From Acidobacteriota bacterium (GTDB lineage: Bacteria > Acidobacteriota > Blastocatellia > Pyrinomonadales > Pyrinomonadaceae): a DNA stretch of 13,186 nucleotides. Location of the stretch: positions 1 to 13,186 of the forward strand of contig CAUJFK010000177.1 of assembly GCA_963169175.1 (NCBI GenBank), given 5' to 3'. The notes beneath the pieces are model-generated. The model worked only from the letters and a program-made list of their open reading frames with translations, was not told where the DNA came from and did not search any database. This document shows, one piece after another, positions 7,814-13,186 of this stretch (the stretch's first letter is position 1; the number at the start of each line of letters is the position of its first letter). Made by a program: the position numbers and the translations under genes.

Positions 7814-7909
7814 TCCATGCACCGGAACTGAATGCCCGTACTATTTGGCGAATTTGCAGGAGTACCGAAAAGGAAGTAGACGGAATCTGGGCTTCGGGAA
7901 ATAAATACC

Positions 7910-8914
7910 ATGGGGAACATCGTTCAAAGCCCTTACGGGGCGGATAACAATTTCTTTCATCACGTTACTGCGGACTCGGATCGGTCTGTGGAGTGGGAGC
8001 TGAAGCCACAGATCTTTGACTCTCTGCTTACGAAAAGTTTCAGCCCAAATACGAATTTCACTCTGAAGATCGTTATGCGGATGTTCCTTTCCCAGGTCCC
8101 GACCAATTGGGGCACGGATATGTATCTACGTTCGGTGGCGGTGTCTCAGAGAAGGAGCCTTGATCCAAAGGCACGGTATGGTTATCACCGTGACAGTGAT
8201 AACCGGTTTGCAATAGTAAAAGGCTGGACGACCAGCGAGTGGGACGAATTCCTTTTCGCGTTCGACACCCAGGCGGCACGGTGGGATCGTAAATTCTGGA
8301 TAATACCGCCAGATGATTTCAATTTATTTGACATTAAGTCCGGGAATTCCAACGTTCGTCCAAACATAGCGTGTGAATTTGATATCGCATATGTCGGCGC
8401 GAGCGAGAATCCACACATAAAGGTGCAGGTCGCAAATATTCATGATCCTAACGAATTTTTCCGCTCGCATATGACTTTGTACAGTTCAGAAGGCCGACAT
8501 CTTGGCGAAATGGCATCGATGGATCCGATAACGGGACTTGTTCGGTCTCACTTCAACTACAGTACGATCGCTCACGAAATCGGGCATGCGATCGGGCTTC
8601 CTCACATTGGCGTCATCCGGAGCCGTCCTAAATGCAAGTTGGCTGTTGTGCTCAATGATCTTTCTCTCGCTGACAAGTTAGGTCCTTTGACCGCTGCCCT
8701 ATACAAGGGCGGAAGTAATTCAAATGTGTGCTATGGCTCTATGTCACCCAACGACGATGCTGAAAACGTTATGGGCATGGGCAGCAAGTTCGCCGTGGAA
8801 AACGCGTCGCCATGGCTCGAAAGGCTGCCCTTCCATATTCGAACACCTATCGACATAAAAAAATGGAAAATTTCATTGTCGGAGGCTCCACCAATGAGTT
8901 TGGTTTTCAAATAA
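7910..8914 (+). CDS. Metzincin-like zinc metallopeptidase without signal peptide; candidate T6SS effector
   Basis: A 334-residue protein. Residues 222-232 are HEIGHAIGLPH, the full HExxHxxGxxH signature of metzincins: His222, His226 and His232 bind zinc and Glu223 is the catalytic base. A Met-turn candidate lies ~57 residues later in NVMGMGSKF (Met288 or Met290). Residues 1-~200 contain no recognised domain. There is no signal peptide or membrane segment, unusual because most bacterial metzincins are exported by Sec. An in-frame stop at 7877 and no other start codon downstream of it leave the ATG at 7910 as the earliest start; its ribosome binding site is weak. The gene lies just upstream of vgrG, so delivery by the T6SS spike is a reasonable idea. 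No separate immunity gene is obvious, which may point to a eukaryotic or extracellular target, or to housekeeping proteolysis. Peptidase class is confident; effector status is inferred. Confidence 0.8.
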   Translation: MGNIVQSPYGADNNFFHHVTADSDRSVEWELKPQIFDSLLTKSFSPNTNFTLKIVMRMFLSQVPTNWGTDMYLRSVAVSQRRSLDPKARYGYHRDSDNRFAIVKGWTTSEWDEFLFAFDTQAARWDRKFWIIPPDDFNLFDIKSGNSNVRPNIACEFDIAYVGASENPHIKVQVANIHDPNEFFRSHMTLYSSEGRHLGEMASMDPITGLVRSHFNYSTIAHEIGHAIGLPHIGVIRSRPKCKLAVVLNDLSLADKLGPLTAALYKGGSNSNVCYGSMSPNDDAENVMGMGSKFAVENASPWLERLPFHIRTPIDIKKWKISLSEAPPMSLVFK

Positions 8915-8956
8915 GCGCGACCGCGCAGTAAACTCGAATCAGGCAAGTTACCTAAA

Positions 8957-9013
8957 TCGATCAAACGAGCGTACGCCGCCGGGCATCGATCCCCTCCGCC
9001 CGTACTCGATCCC
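8957..9013. repeat. Three TCGATC repeats upstream of vgrG
   Basis: TCGATCCC occurs at 8986-8993 and again at 9006-9013, exactly 20 bp apart (two helical turns); a shorter TCGATC lies at 8957-8962. They sit in the 207-base gap between the metzincin stop and the preferred vgrG start, where a promoter or regulator site might be expected. GATCG-type words are common in this DNA, so chance is not excluded. A GTACG/CGTAC pair (from ~8970 to 9005) could also fold around the first copy. Confidence 0.25.
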
Positions 9014-9121
9014 TCATTAGAAGAAATAACCAAAAAATAGTGAAAGGTTTTCCGGTAACTGCCTTATCAGTTTAAGAAGATGATCCGTTTTGGGCGCGTG
9101 GCTTCGGGAGCCGTCACTAAA

Positions 9122-11827
9122 ATGAAAACAACGCAGGACCAAAGAAATCTGCAGCTTACAACCCCGCTGGGGAAGGACTTTCTCCTAATAAACGGGCTTC
9201 GATGCACTGAGGGATTGAATCAGCTATTTCGGATCGATCTTGAAATGCTGTACGAAATGGACAAAGAAGGTTTTGAGCCAAAGGTAATTGATCCCAAATC
9301 GTTGCTCGGAAATCCAATGGTAGTTGTCGCCCTTCAGGCACAAAAAAGCGACCTGCCCATCGAACGATTCTTTCACGGTATCTGCATCAGCTTCACACAA
9401 GGCAGCCGAAATGGCCGCTTCACTACCTATAGGGCCGAACTTGTCCCGAAAGTCTGGCTCCTGACCCAGAGGTCACAGAGCCGCATCTTTCAAAACAAGT
9501 CGGTGCCGGAAATACTTCTGGAAATCCTCAAAGGCTTTGACTTCGACAATGAGATCCAGGGCACGTTCGAGCCGCGAAACTATTGTGTTCAATATCGGGA
9601 AACCGACTGGGATTTTGCTTCCCGGCTGATGGAAGAAGAGGGGATTTATTATTATTTTGAACATACGGCGACCGGCCACCGCCTGATCCTTGCAAATACT
9701 CCGGCTTCTCATCGTCCCTGCCCCAAATTTTCGAAGATACCTTTCGCGTTGGAGCGATCGGAACTAAAGGAGGAATGGATCCCGGCGGTCTATTCATGGT
9801 GGGTCGATAATAAAATGCGCACTGGCAGGTACGAGGCACGGGATTTCAATTTTCAACTTCCGACCAATAGCCTTATGGCGGAACATACAAGCGTTTACAA
9901 GGTCGGAGGAAACCACCTGCTACAGGTTTACGATTGGCCGGGCGAGTACGCACAACGTTTTGACGGGATCGATCGGGGCGGCGGCGAACAGCCCGCGGAA
10001 CTGAACAAGGTCTTTATTGACCGTGAACGAACAGTCAAGATCCGCCAGGAGGAGATCGACGTAGGATACAAAACTATCCATGGCGCCTCAAATTGCTGTA
10101 CTTTGACCGCAGGCTACAAATTTGAGTTAGGAAAGCATCCGACAAAGGAAAACAATATAAATTACGTGCTGGTCAATGTTCTCCACGAGGCAGTACAGTC
10201 GCCAAGTTATATCTCAGACCGCCCGGTTGCGAGCGACTATATGGTCAACTTCGCCTGCATTCCGCACGGCGCCGGTCATGCCCCATTCCGCCCGTTAAGA
10301 AAGACGCCGAAACCTGTAGTTCAGGGCAGCCAGACCGCATTTGTGGTCGGGCCGGCGGGCGAAGAAATATTCACCGATAAATATGGCCGGGTAAAAGTGC
10401 AGTTCCATTGGGACCGAAAAGGTCAAATGGATCTGCGGAGTTCATGCTGGTTGCGGGTGGCACAGATATCGGCCGGGAACAATTGGGGATCGATGTTCAT
10501 TCCGCGTATCGGAACGGAGGTGATGGTCAATTTTCTCGAAGGCGATCCTGATCAACCTATCATTGCCGGGTGCGTGTATAACCCGGCAAGTATGCCGCCA
10601 TATACGCTGCCCGATCATAAAACGCGGTCAACCATCAAAACGCGCTCAAGTAAGGGCGGCGGCGGATTTAACGAAATTCGATTTGAGGATAAGAAAGGAA
10701 AAGAGCAGATATTTATTCACGCCGAAAAAAATAAGGATATTCGCGTGAAGAATGAATGCATGGAAACAGTTGGCTCGAACCGGCATTTGATAGTAGGCGG
10801 CGAACAGCGTGAGAGGGTTTATGGCGACAAGCATCTTCGCGTGGCCGGTGATCTGAACGAATCGATAGAAAGTTCAACGTCGCTTCAGGTCGGCGGCGAC
10901 AACGATCAAAAGATCGGCAGCAAGTATGCTGTCGAGTCTGGAAAGGAAATTCACTTGAAAGCCGGAATGAAGGTCGTTATCGAAGCCGGTGTTCAGCTTA
11001 CCCTAAAAGGCCCCGGGGGCTTTATCGATATCGGCCCCACCGGCGTCACCGTTCAAGGAACAATGGTGCTTATCAACAGCGGCGGAAGCGCCGGTTCAGG
11101 CTCAGGGGCCTCACCAACCAGCCCCAAGTCGCCAAAAGAAGCCGATAAGGCAGACAGCGGAAAAGCAACAGAAAAGCCACCCGCTCCGCCTCCGCCACCA
11201 TCACCCGAACTGACGAAGCTTAAGATCGCGGCGAAGAAGGTCAAAAAGCAAAAAGATAAAGGCGGAGCTAAGGGTATGTCGCCCGAGGAACTGGCTAAAC
11301 TTCTGAAACAAGTACAGGAACTGGTGGACTCTGAACTTGGCAAAATGAAAGTATATAAATATGGTACTAAGGCGATCAAAACAATCCTCGCGGTAAAGGA
11401 TGGACTTCCCTTTATCGCAAATTCACCGCCAAAAGCACCCGCAACACCTGCCGTTCCAGCAGACAACCTGCCGGAAATCATAGTACTTCCCGACGAGTCG
11501 GTTGACCCTTTACAGGAGGCAATAGACCAGCAATATTACGAGAGAGCTAGGACGACAGGCAAACCCGTTACGGCACCTGACGGGTCGACTTATGAGGTCG
11601 GGAATGGGTTCCAATCTAAATCCGGTCCAGTAAAACCGCGGAATTCAGAAGGCCCGGAAATAACCGTCCTCCCCGACGAGCCTATCGACCCGACACAAGA
11701 AGCGATCGATGAAGAATACTACGAGAAGGCCAGGCAGGCAGGAAAACCCGTTACAGCGCCTGATGGGGCCACTTACGAAGTGGGGAATGGGTTCAAATCT
11801 AGATCCTCTCCGGTGAAATCGAAATAA
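9122..11827 (+). CDS. vgrG: Type VI secretion system spike protein VgrG (TssI) with C-terminal extension
   Basis: About 901 residues. The ATG at 9122 is preferred because VgrG proteins usually begin just before an xLxLxTPLGKDxLLL strand (here LQLTTPLGKDFLLI) and GGGAG lies upstream; an in-frame ATG at 9080 would add 14 residues. Residues ~1-390 match the gp27-like base, including WDFASRLMEEEGIYYYFEH. Residues ~400-490 are the gp5-like OB fold (DKYGRVKVQFHWDR, CWLRVAQISAGNNWG, GTEVMVNFLEGDPDQPII). Residues ~520-670 form the beta-helical needle, with short repeated turns ending in EIHLKAGMKVVIEAG. The trimer caps the Hcp tube and carries PAAR. A Ser/Gly then Pro-rich linker (PPAPPPPPSP at 686) leads to a lysine-rich helical segment and, from 784, two near-identical repeats. 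The extension shows no known toxin motif; it may be an adaptor or cargo dock, or a new effector domain. A DUF4123 gene follows after 33 bases. Confidence 0.95.
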   Translation: MKTTQDQRNLQLTTPLGKDFLLINGLRCTEGLNQLFRIDLEMLYEMDKEGFEPKVIDPKSLLGNPMVVVALQAQKSDLPIERFFHGICISFTQGSRNGRFTTYRAELVPKVWLLTQRSQSRIFQNKSVPEILLEILKGFDFDNEIQGTFEPRNYCVQYRETDWDFASRLMEEEGIYYYFEHTATGHRLILANTPASHRPCPKFSKIPFALERSELKEEWIPAVYSWWVDNKMRTGRYEARDFNFQLPTNSLMAEHTSVYKVGGNHLLQVYDWPGEYAQRFDGIDRGGGEQPAELNKVFIDRERTVKIRQEEIDVGYKTIHGASNCCTLTAGYKFELGKHPTKENNINYVLVNVLHEAVQSPSYISDRPVASDYMVNFACIPHGAGHAPFRPLRKTPKPVVQGSQTAFVVGPAGEEIFTDKYGRVKVQFHWDRKGQMDLRSSCWLRVAQISAGNNWGSMFIPRIGTEVMVNFLEGDPDQPIIAGCVYNPASMPPYTLPDHKTRSTIKTRSSKGGGGFNEIRFEDKKGKEQIFIHAEKNKDIRVKNECMETVGSNRHLIVGGEQRERVYGDKHLRVAGDLNESIESSTSLQVGGDNDQKIGSKYAVESGKEIHLKAGMKVVIEAGVQLTLKGPGGFIDIGPTGVTVQGTMVLINSGGSAGSGSGASPTSPKSPKEADKADSGKATEKPPAPPPPPSPELTKLKIAAKKVKKQKDKGGAKGMSPEELAKLLKQVQELVDSELGKMKVYKYGTKAIKTILAVKDGLPFIANSPPKAPATPAVPADNLPEIIVLPDESVDPLQEAIDQQYYERARTTGKPVTAPDGSTYEVGNGFQSKSGPVKPRNSEGPEITVLPDEPIDPTQEAIDEEYYEKARQAGKPVTAPDGATYEVGNGFKSRSSPVKSK
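11471..11824 (+). repeat. Tandem ~60-residue repeat at the VgrG C-terminus
   Basis: Unit 1 is 11471-11653 (61 residues) and unit 2 is 11654-11824 (57 residues), a period of 183 bases. By hand alignment 42 of the first 57 residues are identical. Shared blocks include VLPDE, QEAID, GKPVTAPDG and YEVGNGF. The DNA copies are also close (AAACCCGTTAC and GGGAATGGGTTC are shared), which suggests a fairly recent duplication. Most changes are conservative (Gln/Glu, Arg/Lys, Val/Ile), consistent with selection for a folded unit. Confidence 0.85.
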
Positions 11828-11860
11828 GAAAAGTGAACGGTAAGGTCTTGAAACAGGAAC

Positions 11861-12373
11861 ATGAAAATAGAAACTATTAAAGAACATATAAGCGCACGGA
11901 ATACGTTTCTCTATTGTATTTTGGATGGTGCAACGGTACTGGACCTCCCGCAGCAGCTTTTCAAATATGATCTCCCAAACTTCTGTCTCTTTGGCGGCGA
12001 TCTTGAATCCAATCTCGCACACGTCGCTCCATACGTAATTTGCGTTCCCGTGGAACACGAATTTACCCAATGGGTGCTGAAAGAAGGCTTTGGCGATGAC
12101 TGGGGTATTTTTGTCCACGCACGGCGGTCTTTGATCGAAATGCGCCGCCATTTCCGTGGGATCGCAAACAGCTACGACGATAACGGGAATTCACGGGTCT
12201 TTCGATTTTACGATCCGCGGGTGCTGCGGGAATTTTTGCCAACATACACCCCGAAAGAACTGACGGCATTTTTCGGAAATGTAGATGCCTTTTTTGCTGA
12301 AGCCGAGAATGGCGAGAACCTTATCAGATTTGATTTGAACGACAATGTCCTAACACAAACTGTACTGAATTAA
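11861..12373 (+). CDS. DUF4123 T6SS adaptor / effector chaperone (Tap/TEC-like)
   Basis: A 170-residue protein matching DUF4123 in length and motifs: LYCILDGA near the N-terminus (17-24), the acidic middle segment GDLESNLAHVAPYVICV (46-62), WGIFV (81-85), an LIEMRRHFRG helix (91-100), and the signature FRFYDPRVLREFLPT (115-129) followed by ELTAFFGNVDAFF. DUF4123 proteins (Tap/TEC) are T6SS adaptors that bind a specific effector and load it on its cognate VgrG; they are not normally secreted as toxins. The ATG at 11861 has AGGA 2 bases upstream. Spacing is 33 bases after vgrG and 13 bases before the PAAR gene, so the three should be co-transcribed. Usually the cognate effector gene comes right after the adaptor; here a bare PAAR gene does, leaving the cargo unassigned. 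Confidence 0.9.
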   Translation: MKIETIKEHISARNTFLYCILDGATVLDLPQQLFKYDLPNFCLFGGDLESNLAHVAPYVICVPVEHEFTQWVLKEGFGDDWGIFVHARRSLIEMRRHFRGIANSYDDNGNSRVFRFYDPRVLREFLPTYTPKELTAFFGNVDAFFAEAENGENLIRFDLNDNVLTQTVLN

Positions 12374-12386
12374 TGGAGGAAACGAT

Positions 12387-12692
12387 ATGCCGCCAGCCGC
12401 GAGATTAGGAGATATGCACACGTGTCCGATGGTCGATTGGTTCAAGCCGCACGTTGGCGGACCGATCGTCGCGCCCTGCACGCCGACCGTTCTGATCGGC
12501 TTCCAGCCGGCGGCCCGGGTCAGCGATATGGCAATCTGTGTCGGCCCACCGGATACGATCGCAAAGGGTTCGCCAACGGTTCTGATCGGCGGCTTGATGG
12601 CCGCACGGATTGGGGACTCTACGGTTCACGGCGGAGTCATAACTGTGGGAATGCCGACAGTGATCATCGGCGAAGTCGGCGGGCCGGCATAG
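12387..12692 (+). CDS. PAAR-domain T6SS spike tip protein
   Basis: A 101-residue protein made of a single PAAR domain. The PAAR-type motifs are easy to see: MPPAARLGDMHTCP at the start, PAARVSDMAICVGPPD in the middle and LMAARIGDSTVHGG near the end, joined by TVLIG strands. Candidate zinc ligands are His11, His22, Cys51 and His81. PAAR proteins form a small cone that sharpens the VgrG trimer and can carry effectors. This one has no N- or C-terminal toxin extension, so it is a plain tip. The ATG at 12387 has GGAGGA (12375-12380) 6 bases upstream, the best ribosome binding site of the three-gene set. It is followed by a strong terminator, so it is the last gene of the vgrG operon. Confidence 0.93.
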   Translation: MPPAARLGDMHTCPMVDWFKPHVGGPIVAPCTPTVLIGFQPAARVSDMAICVGPPDTIAKGSPTVLIGGLMAARIGDSTVHGGVITVGMPTVIIGEVGGPA

Positions 12693-12708
12693 GCGTCTCC
12701 GGAGGAAT

Positions 12709-12748
12709 AAAAAAAACGGGCCCGAAATATTTCGGGCCCGCTTTTTTT
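12709..12748. terminator. Bidirectional rho-independent terminator
   Basis: A perfect 24-bp palindrome (12717-12740; each 12-base arm is CGGGCCCGAAAT or its complement) is flanked by eight A residues on the left (12709-12716) and seven T residues on the right (12742-12748). Each strand therefore reads as a GC-rich hairpin followed by a T-run. It lies between the convergent PAAR gene and the PDZ gene and should stop transcription from both sides. Confidence 0.93.
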
Positions 12749-12762
12749 ACTTTGATCTCACG

Positions 12763-13186
12763 CTATTTAGGATTAACGGTCAGGAACACGACATTTCCGC
12801 CGCGCGATACAAGAAGGAGGATCGGTTTGTCGCCCGCGGTGTTGAGTGCGGACTGGACATCGTCCACGCTTTTGACCGGTTTGCGGTTGATCTCCATTAT
12901 CACATCACCGCGGTTTATACCGGCTTCGGCGGCCGCTCCGGACGGATCAACCTCGGTCACGACGAGGCCCTCGGTTCCCGCAGGCAGATTGAGCTGGCGA
13001 GCTGCCTCGGCGGGGGTGAACTGACCGGAGAGTAGGCAAGACAGTATCAGTACGATGAATTCGTCGCACACGCGCTCAGGACTGGTGCCACTCTTTCGAC
13101 CTTGCCACGTTTGGGCCGTCTTTGGGCAAGTCTGTCTGATCGTCTGACCTTTAGCTGACCTGCTCTGCGACAAGCGCCTGAGCGCG
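12763..13186 (-). CDS. Do/HtrA-type PDZ domain protein, C-terminal part (cut by window end)
   Basis: The last ~85 residues of this reading frame are a clear PDZ domain of the second-PDZ type in periplasmic Do/HtrA (DegP/DegQ) serine proteases: FTPAEAARQLNLPAGTEG, VVTEVDPSGAAAEAGINRGD, VIMEINRKPVKSVDDVQ, ending FLTVNPK. In Do proteases this domain binds substrates and helps oligomer assembly. The catalytic domain would lie beyond the window. The frame is open to the window edge, so the N-terminus is missing; a TTG at 13173 is not a convincing start. The stretch encoded at about 13025-13150 (for example CPKTAQTWQGRKSG) does not look like the usual linker between PDZ domains, although GQTIRQT just before it could be the end of PDZ1. 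A frameshift, local rearrangement or assembly error near the edge is possible, so the gene may be broken. The domain call is secure; gene integrity is uncertain. Confidence 0.8.
   Translation of the reverse strand, partial: ALRRLSQSRSAKGQTIRQTCPKTAQTWQGRKSGTSPERVCDEFIVLILSCLLSGQFTPAEAARQLNLPAGTEGLVVTEVDPSGAAAEAGINRGDVIMEINRKPVKSVDDVQSALNTAGDKPILLLVSRGGNVVFLTVNPK

Noticed and set aside
8180..8204. Perfect 9-bp inverted repeat (GGTTATCAC, 7-base loop, GTGATAACC) inside the metzincin gene
   Set aside because: It is within coding sequence, is not followed by a T-run, and a repeat of this length is expected about once by chance in a window of this size.
11053..11481. Minus-strand open frame with Gly/Ser-rich protein
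   Set aside because: It is the complement of the low-complexity linker of VgrG, which tends to stay open by composition.
11645..12151. Minus-strand open frame of 168 codons across the vgrG / DUF4123 junction
   Set aside because: It is antisense to two clearly identified genes and its protein is Cys- and Phe-rich with no domain.
9122..12692. Possible phage tail or extracellular contractile injection origin for the spike genes
   Set aside because: The VgrG needle architecture, DUF4123 adaptor and T6SS-style PAAR together fit T6SS better; no sheath, tube, baseplate or tail-fibre genes are present to suggest otherwise.
12422..13024. Plus-strand open frame of 200 codons running from the PAAR gene through the terminator
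   Set aside because: It is in a different frame from PAAR, crosses a strong terminator and lies opposite the PDZ coding sequence.

Overview
The window looks like chromosomal DNA of a Gram-negative, non-proteobacterial bacterium, most likely an acidobacterium (Blastocatellia / Pyrinomonadaceae-like). That guess rests on gene style: an ECF-like sigma factor, a zinc-less membrane anti-sigma-like protein and an exported TPR-CHAT protein in one run, plus a Do/HtrA-type PDZ end. It is an inference; no rRNA or marker gene is present. No tRNA, rRNA, CRISPR array, insertion sequence or integrase gene was seen.

Layout. (1) 24-951, minus strand: a small unrecognised ORF with a strong ribosome binding site, then a 229-residue protein resembling M35/aspzincin metallopeptidases but with HQLAH in place of HExxH. 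(2) 952-1274: divergent intergenic region with an 8-bp inverted repeat. (3) 1275-6353, plus strand: sigma factor, one-pass membrane regulator and a ~1,127-residue exported protein with ten 42-residue TPRs and a CHAT protease domain whose His/Cys dyad is intact. (4) 6354-6556: weak terminator, then nested inverted repeats just before a strong ribosome binding site. (5) 6557-8914, plus strand: a secreted beta-rich protein of unknown function and a metzincin-like zinc protease (HEIGHAIGLPH plus a Met-turn candidate) with no signal peptide. (6) 9122-12692, plus strand: a type VI secretion spike module of VgrG, DUF4123 adaptor and PAAR tip. The VgrG carries a long C-terminal extension ending in two near-identical ~60-residue repeats. 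(7) 12709-12748: a strong bidirectional terminator between convergent genes. (8) 12763 to the window end, minus strand: the C-terminal PDZ domain of a Do/HtrA-like protein, with an odd, possibly frameshifted upstream part.

How it may work. VgrG, DUF4123 and PAAR form a complete spike-tip-adaptor set without sheath, baseplate or membrane-complex genes, so this is an orphan VgrG island that would rely on a T6SS apparatus encoded elsewhere. PAAR carries no toxin and no effector follows the adaptor. The best cargo candidates are therefore the leaderless metzincin directly upstream and, less directly, the repeat tail of VgrG itself. The sigma / anti-sigma / CHAT block is a plausible envelope-sensing unit; whether it controls the spike genes cannot be told from the sequence.
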